Assembly (NCBI GenBank): GCA_024511395.1
Contig: JANELJ010000121.1
Span: forward strand, 1 to 6,823
Direction: 5' to 3'
Source of the DNA: Gammaproteobacteria bacterium
Lineage (GTDB): Bacteria; Pseudomonadota; Gammaproteobacteria; GRL18
DNA length: 6,823 nt
Under the pieces are notes generated by a model. That model worked only from the letters and a program-made list of their open reading frames with translations, was not told the DNA's origin and did not search any database. The position numbers and the translations under genes were made by a program. Positions 1 through 6,823 of this stretch are shown piece after piece. How positions within the stretch are numbered: position 1 is the first letter of the stretch; every line of letters starts with the position of its first letter.

Positions 1-121
1 CTGAACGCTGAACGCTGAACGCTGAACGCTGAACGCTGAACGCTGAACGCTGAACGCTGAACGCTGAACGCTGAACGCTGAACGCTGAACGCTGAACGCT
101 GAACGCTGAACGCTGAACGCT
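1..121. repeat. Perfect heptamer tandem array (CTGAACG)n, at least 17 copies
   Basis: The heptamer CTGAACG repeats without a single mismatch for 17 full units plus two bases, and the array continues past the left edge, so its true length is unknown. It stops exactly at the stop codon of the minus-strand kinase gene: base 121 belongs to both. On the plus strand every frame meets TGA once per 21 bases. On the minus strand all three frames are open and would encode a seven-residue period (AFSVQRS). The unit has almost no self-complementarity, so a stable hairpin is not expected. There are no spacers, which rules out CRISPR. Heptameric arrays are known in other bacteria, for example cyanobacterial STRR sequences and the TAACTGA arrays of Beggiatoaceae. 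I see no proof that this one belongs to either group, and its role is unknown. Confidence 0.97.
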
Positions 122-1005
122 CAAACCAACCTCTCTATCATCCCCACCGCCTGATGTAAATAAGAACTACCAAACAAATTAGCATGGTTTAAAATATGAT
201 AAAGGTTATAAAGTGTTTTACGTTGACTGTATCCTGCATCCAGTGGCCAGCTGGCATTATAGGCATCATAAAAATCCCGCCCGAAGCCGCCAAATAATTC
301 TGTCATGGCTATATCGGCTTCCCGGTCGCCATAATAAATGGCCGGGTCAAAAATAACCGGCTGGCCGTCCTGAGTATAGGCATAATTGCCTGACCATAAA
401 TCACCATGTAATAAAGAGGGGACAGGCTTATGGTTTGCCAGAAGCTTATCCAGATTATTGAGTAGCTTTTCGTCCAGAGGTTTGAGATGGTTTTTATACC
501 CCTTCTCATAGAGCATTTTAAACTGGGGTATCATACGTTCTTCACGCCAGAAGTTCAGCCAGTTGGTATGTTGGATATTGCTTTGTGGGGTACTGCCGAT
601 AATATTGTCCTGATACCAGCCGAACTGTTTGGCTGTAATGCGGTGCATCTGTGCCAGAGCCTGTCCCATAAGACGGCCATCCCTTCTGGATGTCATGGGG
701 ATATATTCCAGCACCAGATAACTTTGAGAGCCTGTAGTGCCATAGCAGATAGGTTTTGGGATCTGCATAATACTGGCATCTGCTGCTATGACCTGTAATA
801 ATTCGTTCAGGCTGTCATATTCCACCTGAAACATAAATTCCAGACTGGCAGAATTTAATTTAACAAAAAATTCCAGGCCATCTGTACTAATAGCCTTATA
901 AGCGGAATTGATGCTGCCGCCGCCAATACTGCTGTGTTGTTGGATCTGAAAGTCTTTGCCAAGACTTTCGCTAATCTGTGTGCTGATGGATTGCCAGTGA
1001 GTCAT
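121..1005 (-). CDS. Fructosamine/ketosamine kinase family protein (YniA-like)
   Basis: This is a 294-residue cytoplasmic kinase of the fructosamine-3-kinase family, close in length to E. coli YniA (about 286). Family members phosphorylate the sugar part of ketosamine adducts on glycated proteins or amines so that the adduct falls off. Bacterial members prefer ribulosamine- or erythrulosamine-type substrates. Visible landmarks are a glycine-rich loop GGGSIN (28-33), the ATP-anchoring lysine in FFVK (K49), the catalytic loop HGDLWSGN (200-207, base D202), the metal-binding FDP (D220) followed by YYGDRE (224-229), and a C-terminal LYHILNHANLFG segment (267-278). The N-terminal MTHWQSIS matches the usual family start (YniA begins MWQAIS), which supports this ATG although no clear Shine-Dalgarno precedes it. 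The C-terminus ends where relatives end, so the adjoining repeat has not truncated the gene. Human and plant enzymes have a redox-sensitive cysteine in the glycine-rich loop; here serine (S31) appears to take its place. The gene is divergent from priA. The true substrate is not determinable from sequence. Confidence 0.93.
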   Translation of the reverse strand: MTHWQSISTQISESLGKDFQIQQHSSIGGGSINSAYKAISTDGLEFFVKLNSASLEFMFQVEYDSLNELLQVIAADASIMQIPKPICYGTTGSQSYLVLEYIPMTSRRDGRLMGQALAQMHRITAKQFGWYQDNIIGSTPQSNIQHTNWLNFWREERMIPQFKMLYEKGYKNHLKPLDEKLLNNLDKLLANHKPVPSLLHGDLWSGNYAYTQDGQPVIFDPAIYYGDREADIAMTELFGGFGRDFYDAYNASWPLDAGYSQRKTLYNLYHILNHANLFGSSYLHQAVGMIERLV

Positions 1006-1018
1006 AATTGTAATTTTG

Positions 1019-1028
1019 ATTTATAAAT
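1019..1028. promoter_or_regulatory. AT-rich palindrome in the divergent kinase/priA gap
   Basis: The 35-bp gap (1006-1040) holds a perfect 10-bp palindrome, ATTTATAAAT. It offers a TATAAA-like -10 hexamer on both strands (1022-1027 on plus). No good -35 hexamer sits at 16-18 bp on either side. A plus-strand start from it would leave only a few bases before the priA ATG. It is the best candidate for a shared control element, but promoters inside the flanking coding sequences are equally possible. Confidence 0.25.
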
Positions 1029-1040
1029 AGCAGAGATTGA

Positions 1041-3302
1041 ATGCCAGAAAAGAAACCCGTTATTGTTCAGGTCGCTGTGCCGACACCTTTGCGCCGAAAA
1101 TTTGATTATCTGTTATCTGATTCCATAAATCCAGACTTCATACTGCCCGGTCAAAGAGTACTAATCCCCTTTGGACGGACTAAAAAAATTGCCATTGTAC
1201 TGGGCTTGTCTGATCATTCTGATATTGATCCCAAAAAACTCAGACCTATTGAAAAAATTCTGGATGATCAGCCCATTTTACCGGCTGATATTATGCGTTT
1301 ACTGGACTGGGTTGCTTCCTATTATCACCATCCTATTGGTGGGGTATTCCAGACGGCATTGCCGGTGCATTACCGAAAAAAAGCAGAGGCGCTGGAGGCA
1401 GTACAGTGCTTGTACCGGTTGACTGAAACAGGCAGACAGGCTGACTGGGCCAGTTTAAAGCGGGCAGTACGTCAGCGCAGTATTCTGGAGTGCTTAAAAA
1501 CATCGGAGCAGGGGCTTAGTCGGGAACAATTAGCCCGGGAACTGGAAGGACAATGGCAGTCTGCCCTGAAAACACTCATTAACAAACAATGGGTGGAAGA
1601 ATATTTTAAAAAATCTGATACCGGGTTATCTTCTGCGGTTAAAAATACCGGGCTGACTGAAATTAATCGAGTTCTAGGCCTGTCACTTAATATGGAACAA
1701 CAGCAGGCGGTAGAGTTTTTAAATGCTCATAGTGAGTCTTACCAGGCCACCTTGCTGGACGGTATTACCGGCAGCGGAAAAACCGAAGTCTATCTGGCTT
1801 TTATTGCCCGGCAACTGGAACGGAGTCGGCAGATTCTGGTGCTGGTGCCGGAAATTGGTCTGACACCGCAGTTAATATATCGTTTTGAACAGCGCTTTCA
1901 TGTCACGATTGCCACCCTGCATTCCGGGCTTAATAATACTGAACGTATGAAAATCTGGCAGCAGGCCGGTAATGGCAAAATTCGTATTTTAATAGGTACC
2001 CGCTCTGCCGTATTTACCCCCATGCCTGAACTGGGCGCCATTATTATTGATGAAGAACATGATATGTCCTTTAAACAGCAGGACGGCATTCGCTATTCAG
2101 CAAAGGACGTGGCTCTGATGCGTGCCAGTCAGGCAGATATTCCTGTTATTCTGGGTTCAGCCACGCCTTCCATGGAATCTCTTTATTTATGCCGGCAGAA
2201 GAAAATGGCACAGCTTAAATTGCGCCAGAGAGCAGGTGGGGCCCGTTCGCCCGAGGTGCACTTAATTGATGTGTGGGGGCAGACTTTACAGCATGGCTTA
2301 AGCCGGACTCTAATAGAGCTGATGCAGCAGCATCTGGAAAAAAATAATCAGGTCCTATTGTTTCAGAACCGCAGAGGCTATGCCCCGGTGCTATTGTGTA
2401 ATAAATGCGGCTGGATCAGTCACTGCCACCGCTGTGATGCCCGGCTGACCTATCACTACCAGCGTAATATGTTACGCTGCCACCACTGCCAGAGTGAGCA
2501 GTCACTACCACTGCAATGTCCGCAATGCGGTAATAGTGAATTATCCTGTCTGGGTGTAGGTACCGAACGGGTAGAAAAAACCGTCAGAACATTGTTCCCG
2601 GATATTGAGGTGGTGCGCATTGACCGGGATACCACATCGAGAAAAAATGCCCTGCAGGATTTACTAGAATTGGTAAAAGATGGGCAGAAACAGATCCTTA
2701 TCGGCACCCAGATGCTGGCCAAGGGACATCACTTTCCTAATGTTACCCTGGTGGCTATTCTGGATATTGATCAGGGACTTTACTCCGTAGATTTCCGTGC
2801 CCCGGAACGGCTGGCACAGCTGATTGTGCAGGTTTCTGGTCGTGCTGGGCGGGCGGAAAAAAAAGGCCAGGTGGTTCTGCAGACCTCTCATCCGGAAGAT
2901 GAAATGCTTAATGTCCTGTTACAGTCCGGTTATTCCGGCTTTGCCCAAAAGGTTTTGCAGGAACGTAAAGAATTACAGATGCCTCCTTATGCTTGGCAGG
3001 CATTAATACGGGCTGAATCTAATCGTCCGGAACACTATCAAAGTTTTCTGGAATACTGTCTGCATAATATGAGCGCCATTCAGCAGTCTTCTGCACAATT
3101 AAATAATATCCAGTTTCTGGGCCCTGTGCCTGCACCCATGGAAAAACGGGCAGGAAAGTTCAGGGGACAGTTGTTAATTCAGAGTAACGAACGAAAGGCT
3201 CTGCATATTATCTTAAATGAGTTAATTTATGGTGTAGAGCAGAACAAAGCCGCCCAGAGAGTACGCTGGTCGATTGATATTGATCCCCAGGATCTGTATT
3301 AG
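1041..3302 (+). CDS. Primosomal protein N' (replication restart helicase PriA)
   Basis: PriA is a superfamily 2 DNA helicase that recognises stalled or collapsed replication forks. It unwinds the lagging-strand arm and starts reassembly of the replisome through PriB/DnaT-type partners and DnaB. The 753-residue product is near the E. coli length (732). Domain order is normal: N-terminal 3'-DNA-end binding domain (about 1-105), winged helix (about 120-200), helicase lobe 1 with Walker A GITGSGKTE (241-249, K247), DEEH box (337-340) and GSATPS (372-377). Next comes a zinc-binding insert with all eight expected cysteines (C453, C456, C462, C465, C480, C483, C493, C496). Lobe 2 follows with IGTQMLAKGHHF (554-565) and QVSGRAGR (597-604), then the C-terminal domain. 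No catalytic residue appears to be lost. The ATG is supported by the family-like opening VQVAVPTPLRRKFDYLL; the ribosome site is weak (CAGAGA at 1031-1036). It leads the plus-strand series and probably has its own promoter near or inside the kinase gene. Confidence 0.98.
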   Translation: MPEKKPVIVQVAVPTPLRRKFDYLLSDSINPDFILPGQRVLIPFGRTKKIAIVLGLSDHSDIDPKKLRPIEKILDDQPILPADIMRLLDWVASYYHHPIGGVFQTALPVHYRKKAEALEAVQCLYRLTETGRQADWASLKRAVRQRSILECLKTSEQGLSREQLARELEGQWQSALKTLINKQWVEEYFKKSDTGLSSAVKNTGLTEINRVLGLSLNMEQQQAVEFLNAHSESYQATLLDGITGSGKTEVYLAFIARQLERSRQILVLVPEIGLTPQLIYRFEQRFHVTIATLHSGLNNTERMKIWQQAGNGKIRILIGTRSAVFTPMPELGAIIIDEEHDMSFKQQDGIRYSAKDVALMRASQADIPVILGSATPSMESLYLCRQKKMAQLKLRQRAGGARSPEVHLIDVWGQTLQHGLSRTLIELMQQHLEKNNQVLLFQNRRGYAPVLLCNKCGWISHCHRCDARLTYHYQRNMLRCHHCQSEQSLPLQCPQCGNSELSCLGVGTERVEKTVRTLFPDIEVVRIDRDTTSRKNALQDLLELVKDGQKQILIGTQMLAKGHHFPNVTLVAILDIDQGLYSVDFRAPERLAQLIVQVSGRAGRAEKKGQVVLQTSHPEDEMLNVLLQSGYSGFAQKVLQERKELQMPPYAWQALIRAESNRPEHYQSFLEYCLHNMSAIQQSSAQLNNIQFLGPVPAPMEKRAGKFRGQLLIQSNERKALHIILNELIYGVEQNKAAQRVRWSIDIDPQDLY

Positions 3303-3320
3303 CAGAGTTTGAAGTAATTT

Positions 3321-3349
3321 TTGTTCTTTTAAGCTTTAAAGGTTAAAAT
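3321..3349 (+). promoter_or_regulatory. Candidate sigma70-type promoter for argS
   Basis: In the priA-argS gap, TTGTTC (3321-3326) and TAAAAT (3344-3349) are separated by 17 bp. The -10 matches five of six consensus bases, while the -35 matches only TTG. Transcription would begin near 3356 and give a leader of about 30 bases before argS. The gap is AT-rich, so a chance match is possible. Read-through from priA may also supply argS. Confidence 0.45.
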
Positions 3350-3373
3350 AGCGGGTTTTCAATATCGAAAAAC

Positions 3374-3377
3374 AGGA
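3374..3377 (+). promoter_or_regulatory. Shine-Dalgarno AGGA that fixes the TTG start of argS
   Basis: AGGA lies 8 bases upstream of the TTG at 3386. Together with the N-terminal MKDKLQ, which resembles other gammaproteobacterial ArgS openings (MKDxI/L), it supports TTG rather than a later ATG. The next in-frame ATG codons fall inside the conserved N-terminal domain. Confidence 0.7.
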
Positions 3378-3385
3378 TCCTAGCC

Positions 3386-5143
3386 TTGAAAGATAAACTG
3401 CAGACACTGCTTAGCGATGCTATTCAGGTTTTAATAGACAATGGTTCTCTAAGTGTTGAAATACCGGTTATAAAAATTGATCGAACCCGTGATAAAAACC
3501 ATGGTGATTTTGCAGCCAATGTCGCCATGATGCTGGCCAAACCGGCTCGCAAAAATCCCAGTGAAATAGCCCAGCTTATTGTGGATGCTCTGCTGGAAAA
3601 TGATTTTGTGGAAAAAGTCGATATTGCCGGCCCCGGTTTTATCAACTTTTTTGTCAGCAGTGATTCACGTTTAAGTGTGGTCAACCAGGTGCTGGAGCAG
3701 GGCGATCAATTCGGCTGTTCGGATAAGGGGGCTGGGCAGACAGTACAGGTTGAGTTTGTATCCGCTAATCCCACCGGGCCGCTACATGTGGGACACGGTC
3801 GTGGTGCAGCTTATGGCGCGACTCTGGCCAATCTGCTGGAGGCTATTGGGTATAAGGTGCATCGGGAATACTATGTCAATGATGCCGGCCGGCAGATGGA
3901 TATTCTGGCCACTTCAGTCTGGCTGCGTTATCTGGAGCAGTATCAGATTGCTATTGTCTTTCCCGCTAATGGCTATAAAGGTGATTATATCCGAGATGTT
4001 GTGGCTGAACTGATCCGTGAACATGGTGATACCTACCTGGTGGATGCCGATGCGGTGATGTCTGATCTGCCGGCGGATGAGCCTCAGGGCGGTGATAAGG
4101 AAGCACATATTGATGCCCTGATCCAGAAAGCTAAAATACTCCTGGGAGATAACCGCTACCGTTTTGTTTTTGAACTGGCGCTGAATTCTATACTGGATGA
4201 TATTCGTGAAGACCTGCAGGGTTTTGGTGTGCATTATGATGAGTGGTATTCAGAGCGTTCCCTTATGGACAAGGGGCTGGTGAACAAGGGTATTGAACGC
4301 CTGCGTGAAAATAATCGAGTCTATGAAAAAGGCGGTGCCCTATGGTTCCGCTCTACGGATTTTGGGGATGATAAGGATCGGGTAGTACAGCGGGATAATG
4401 GTCAGATCACTTATTTTGCATCGGATATTGCCTATCATATGGATAAGTTTGACCGGGGCTATGCTCAGGTTATTGATGTCTGGGGTGCCGATCATCACGG
4501 CTATGTACCTAGGGTAAAAGCGGCTCTGCAGGCTCTGGGCTATGATCCGGAAGCACTGGATGTGCTGCTAGTGCAGTTTGCTAATTTATACCGGGGCGGA
4601 GAAAAAGTGCAGATGTCCACCCGTAGCGGTTCTTTTGTGACTCTGCGGGAACTGCGTGAGGAAGTGGGCAGTGATGCTGCACGTTTCTTTTATGTTATGC
4701 GCAAGTGTGAACAGCACCTGGACTTTGATCTGGAACTGGCTAAGTCCAAAAGTTCGGAAAATCCGGTTTATTATATCCAGTATGCCCATGCCCGTATCTG
4801 CAGTGTGTTCCGGCAGATGAAGGATAAACAACTGAATTTTGATCAGGCGCTTGGGCTGGCTAATCTGGCATTGCTGACGGAATCCCATGAGGATGATATT
4901 CTGCAACAGCTGGCTAGGTATCCGGAAGTAGTACTGGTTTCGGCTAGTCAGCATGAGCCGCATTTAATTGCCCATTACCTGCGGGAACTGGCGAATACTC
5001 TGCATACTTATTATAACGCCCACCAGTTTCTGGTAGAGGGTGAAGCCCTGCGTAATGCTCGTCTGGTGCTGGTAGTGGTTACCCGCCAGGTACTAAAAAA
5101 TGGTCTTGCATTGCTGGGTGTGTCTGCACCGGAGGAGATGTAA
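3386..5143 (+). CDS. argS: Arginyl-tRNA synthetase
   Basis: ArgRS is a class I aminoacyl-tRNA synthetase that charges tRNA(Arg) with arginine using ATP; it requires the tRNA for amino-acid activation. The product is 585 residues, a normal length. The N-terminal tRNA-recognition domain (Add-1, about 1-90) contains [20 protein letters not shown] and AGPGFINFF (81-89). The Rossmann catalytic domain opens with [19 protein letters not shown], the HIGH signature being HVGH (134-137). [11 protein letters not shown] (366-376) is the usual active-site stretch. The KMSK loop has the variant form VQMSTRSG (408-415), which is common in this ArgRS subgroup and not a sign of inactivity. The C-terminal DALR anticodon-binding domain starts near 460 ([17 protein letters not shown]) and ends with the typical [11 protein letters not shown]. 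Translation starts at TTG, which may moderate expression. The SPOR gene follows after 3 bp. Confidence 0.98.
   Translation: MKDKLQTLLSDAIQVLIDNGSLSVEIPVIKIDRTRDKNHGDFAANVAMMLAKPARKNPSEIAQLIVDALLENDFVEKVDIAGPGFINFFVSSDSRLSVVNQVLEQGDQFGCSDKGAGQTVQVEFVSANPTGPLHVGHGRGAAYGATLANLLEAIGYKVHREYYVNDAGRQMDILATSVWLRYLEQYQIAIVFPANGYKGDYIRDVVAELIREHGDTYLVDADAVMSDLPADEPQGGDKEAHIDALIQKAKILLGDNRYRFVFELALNSILDDIREDLQGFGVHYDEWYSERSLMDKGLVNKGIERLRENNRVYEKGGALWFRSTDFGDDKDRVVQRDNGQITYFASDIAYHMDKFDRGYAQVIDVWGADHHGYVPRVKAALQALGYDPEALDVLLVQFANLYRGGEKVQMSTRSGSFVTLRELREEVGSDAARFFYVMRKCEQHLDFDLELAKSKSSENPVYYIQYAHARICSVFRQMKDKQLNFDQALGLANLALLTESHEDDILQQLARYPEVVLVSASQHEPHLIAHYLRELANTLHTYYNAHQFLVEGEALRNARLVLVVVTRQVLKNGLALLGVSAPEEM
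5131..5137 (+). promoter_or_regulatory. Strong Shine-Dalgarno GGAGGAG for the SPOR gene, inside argS
   Basis: GGAGGAG lies within the last argS codons (Pro-Glu-Glu-Met) and ends 9 bases before the ATG at 5147. It is the strongest ribosome site in the window. Its position implies co-transcription and probably translational coupling of argS and the SPOR gene. Confidence 0.85.
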
Positions 5144-5146
5144 ATC

Positions 5147-5794
5147 ATGGCGGCAGGCAAAAAAACCGGCAAACACAGCCGGAAAAAATCCGGAGCAACC
5201 CGTAAAACAGAGCATAAAAACTCGATTTTATCCTGGGCGTTTATGGCTGTCCTGCTGGCCGCTTTTGTGGCTTTTCTGATCCATCTGGATCAACTGCCGG
5301 AGCAGGGTGAAACAACGACAGTAAAAACTCAGGCAAAGTTTGAAAAACAATCTGACCATAAGCAAAAAAATACTAAAGAACATCAGTTTGATTTTTATAC
5401 TGTTTTACCGGACAGAGAAGTGGAAGTGATCCGTCCGGAAAATACCACAGCCAAATACCGGACGGCACCAAAAAATACAGCCAGACCAAAGAGCAGTCAA
5501 ACTGTATCAAAAACAGCTAAAACAACTCAGACTAAACCGTCTGCCAGTAAACCGGTCTTTTCAAATCAGCTGTATCAACTCCAGGTCGGTGCCTTTAAGG
5601 AACTCAGCAAAGCCGATGCCATGAAGGCCCGGCTGGCCTTTTTAGGCGTAGAATCCAATATCCAGGTGATCCGTAATAACAACCAGCAAATGTACCGGGT
5701 ACGGGTCGGCCCTAGCACTGACCAGAAAAAAATGGAACAGGTAAAAGCACAGTTAAAGGCACAGAACATCAACACCTTTATGCAAAAACTATAA
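5147..5794 (+). CDS. SPOR-domain inner-membrane protein (FtsN-like architecture)
   Basis: This 215-residue protein has a lysine/arginine-rich cytoplasmic N-terminus (1-25), one hydrophobic membrane segment (about 27-45) and a long Lys/Thr/Gln/Pro-rich low-complexity periplasmic linker (about 50-138). It ends in a SPOR domain (about 140-215) that begins YQLQVGAF and contains MYRVRVGP (182-189). SPOR domains bind peptidoglycan with denuded glycan strands, which concentrates such proteins at the division septum. FDFYTVLPDREV (81-92) matches a short conserved motif typical of this priA/argS-linked SPOR family. In Pseudomonas the gene after argS encodes the same kind of protein. It resembles FtsN in layout, but I do not assign ftsN because several SPOR proteins share this design. 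A role in septal cell-wall work is inferred from the domain only. It is probably in one operon with argS. Confidence 0.93.
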   Translation: MAAGKKTGKHSRKKSGATRKTEHKNSILSWAFMAVLLAAFVAFLIHLDQLPEQGETTTVKTQAKFEKQSDHKQKNTKEHQFDFYTVLPDREVEVIRPENTTAKYRTAPKNTARPKSSQTVSKTAKTTQTKPSASKPVFSNQLYQLQVGAFKELSKADAMKARLAFLGVESNIQVIRNNNQQMYRVRVGPSTDQKKMEQVKAQLKAQNINTFMQKL

Positions 5795-5829
5795 CCCCTC
5801 TTACCTAAGACCTGTCCCCCGGCTCTTTT

Positions 5830-6663
5830 ATGCTAATAGAAATTATCAGTTTTATGGCCATTGGCGCTTTTACCGGCATTGCTGCAGGATTACTGGGTAT
5901 AGGTGGTGGACTGATCATAGTCCCTTTCACTCTGATAGTATTTGATTATTTAACAGGCCATCAGGATTTTAATATTCCCCATGAATTACAGGCGCATGTA
6001 GCCATAGCTACTTCGCTGGCAACGATTATCTTTACTGCCATTTCGGCCATTTATTCCCAGCACAGAAAACAGGCGATTGACTGGTTAGTATTCTGGCAAC
6101 TGGTGCCGGGTATCCTGGCCGGTGCTTTTATGGGGGCATGGCTGGCGACTTTTATTCCCCGAACATGGTTATTGCTGGTATTTGCAGGTTTTCTAATGCT
6201 GGTCAGTATTAAAATGTGGCTGGGCTGGTTACCCCGACATAAAGCACAGCTGCCTTCACTTCCTGTAACCAGTCTGGTTGCTCTGTTGATTGGTATTGTT
6301 TCTTCACTGGTGGGAATTGGTGGCGGGACTATGACAGTACCCTTTCTTAACCGTAGTCGTATTGCTATACAGAATGCGGTGGCCATTTCCAGTGCCCTAG
6401 GCCTGCCCATATCTCTGTTTGGTACGCTGGGTTTTTACTGGCACAGTCTGGAGAATAATATCGGTGTAATAATTAGCCAGCCGGGAATGCTGGGCTATGT
6501 TTATTTGCCGGCTTTTTTTGCCATTATCAGTCTGTCTGTACTGACAGCTCCTGTTGGTGTCTATCTTTCCCATCGACTGTCAAAACGGGCATTAAGCCGT
6601 TTTTTTTCAATACTGCTTATTATTCTGGCGTTAAAAATTATTTATGGGCTTATTGACGGATGA
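5830..6663 (+). CDS. TauE/SafE family membrane permease
   Basis: The 277-residue, strongly hydrophobic protein has about eight to nine membrane segments (roughly 2-40, 57-75, 87-107, 111-131, 145-172, 182-204, 221-246 and 256-274). Its family signature is duplicated: GLLGIGGGLIIVPF (20-33) and SLVGIGGGTMTVPF (159-172) mark the two homologous halves. HELQAHVAIATSLATI and QNAVAISSALGLP are the matching second motifs. TauE/SafE proteins are proposed exporters of sulfite, sulfoacetate or other sulfur- or carbon-containing anions; most members have no proven substrate, so none is given here. No Shine-Dalgarno is visible before the ATG (the upstream bases are pyrimidine-rich). The start is kept because the first residues resemble relatives; M9 (codon at 5854) is the alternative. 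The gene lies 35 bp after the SPOR gene and overlaps the next gene by 4 bp. Confidence 0.93.
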   Translation: MLIEIISFMAIGAFTGIAAGLLGIGGGLIIVPFTLIVFDYLTGHQDFNIPHELQAHVAIATSLATIIFTAISAIYSQHRKQAIDWLVFWQLVPGILAGAFMGAWLATFIPRTWLLLVFAGFLMLVSIKMWLGWLPRHKAQLPSLPVTSLVALLIGIVSSLVGIGGGTMTVPFLNRSRIAIQNAVAISSALGLPISLFGTLGFYWHSLENNIGVIISQPGMLGYVYLPAFFAIISLSVLTAPVGVYLSHRLSKRALSRFFSILLIILALKIIYGLIDG

Positions 6664-6823
6664 ATGTAATTCAACAGCCTGGGATATGTCCTCTATGTGG
6701 TCAGCTGAATCATTGTGCAGTGGCGACTGCAAAGTCGGGGACAAGTGTTAAGGAATGCTGGTGCTTTTCAATGCCGAAAACTCTGGATAAATCTGTGCTA
6801 CTGGACAGGAAGCAATGTATTTA
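6660..6823 (+). CDS. Cysteine-rich CWC family protein, 3' end outside the window
   Basis: A reading frame opens at ATG 6660, overlapping the permease stop as ATGA, and stays open for 54 codons to the window edge. The product starts MNVIQQPGICPLCGQLNHC. It shows the hallmark order C-x2-C-G (C10, C13), N-x-C (C19) and C-W-C (C33, W34, C35), followed by another cysteine at C53. This is the pattern of the small cysteine-rich CWC family, whose members are usually about 60-90 residues and have no established function. The cysteine pairs suggest metal binding, probably zinc. The last two bases are TA, so the next codon is Tyr or a stop. A stop would make the protein complete at 54 residues; otherwise it is truncated here. 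The overlap suggests translational coupling to the permease. Confidence 0.82.
   Translation, partial: MNVIQQPGICPLCGQLNHCAVATAKSGTSVKECWCFSMPKTLDKSVLLDRKQCI

Noticed and set aside
1..121. CRISPR array
   Set aside because: The 7-bp units are directly adjacent with no spacers; CRISPR repeats are about 23-47 bp separated by unique spacers.
487..798. Plus-strand frame of 103 codons opposite the kinase gene
   Set aside because: It lies wholly antisense to a well-conserved kinase, resembles no family I recognise, and is explained by the codon pattern of the real gene.
3355..3373. Possible hairpin GTTTTC/GAAAAAC between priA and argS as a terminator
   Set aside because: The stem is short, AT-rich, contains a bulged base and has no following T run; it also sits directly upstream of the argS ribosome site.
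3914..4234. Minus-strand frame of about 106 codons inside argS, and similar ones at 3424-3684 and 4586-4963
   Set aside because: These are antisense shadows of argS with unlikely composition and no ribosome site.
4610..4640. Degenerate KMSK loop in ArgS as a sign of an inactive paralogue
   Set aside because: The QMSTRSG form is usual for this ArgRS subgroup, and all other catalytic and anticodon-binding landmarks are intact.
5795..5829. Terminator or promoter between the SPOR and permease genes
   Set aside because: The 35 bp contain no stem with a T tract and no recognisable -35/-10 pair.
6051..6410. Minus-strand frame of 119 codons inside the permease gene
   Set aside because: It is antisense to the permease; its Arg/Pro/Ser-rich peptide reflects the complement of hydrophobic codons.
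6664..6669. ATG at 6664 as the start of the last gene
   Set aside because: It is followed at once by TAA; the in-frame start that yields the CWC cysteine pattern is the ATG at 6660.

Overview
The window reads as an ordinary chromosomal segment of a gammaproteobacterium. The evidence is the run priA, argS, SPOR-domain protein on one strand, an arrangement known from Pseudomonas and relatives. The base composition is moderate and the ArgS is of the type common in that class. I cannot name a genus. Nothing points to a phage, plasmid, insertion sequence, CRISPR array or RNA gene.

Layout: positions 1-121 are a perfect tandem array of the heptamer CTGAACG that runs off the left edge. Abutting it, and sharing one base with its stop codon, is a minus-strand fructosamine-kinase-family gene (121-1005). 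A 35-bp gap separates it from a divergent plus-strand series. That series is priA (1041-3302, replication restart helicase), argS (3386-5143, arginyl-tRNA synthetase, TTG start), a SPOR-domain membrane protein (5147-5794), a TauE/SafE-type membrane transporter (5830-6663), and the 5' part of a small cysteine-rich CWC-family protein. The last gene starts at 6660 inside the transporter's stop codon and is cut by the right edge.

How the genes relate: argS and the SPOR gene are 3 bp apart, with the SPOR gene's Shine-Dalgarno inside the last argS codons, so they are almost certainly co-transcribed. A plausible sigma70-type promoter lies in the 83-bp priA-argS gap. The transporter and the CWC gene overlap by 4 bp (ATGA) and look translationally coupled. 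The transporter could belong to the argS operon or form a separate unit, because the 35-bp gap before it holds no clear terminator or promoter. The functions are largely housekeeping: replication restart, translation, cell envelope, and probable repair of sugar-damaged proteins.

The features most worth a second look are the heptamer array, whose minus strand is open in all three frames, and the coupled transporter/CWC pair. I found no convincing evidence of a novel multi-gene system.
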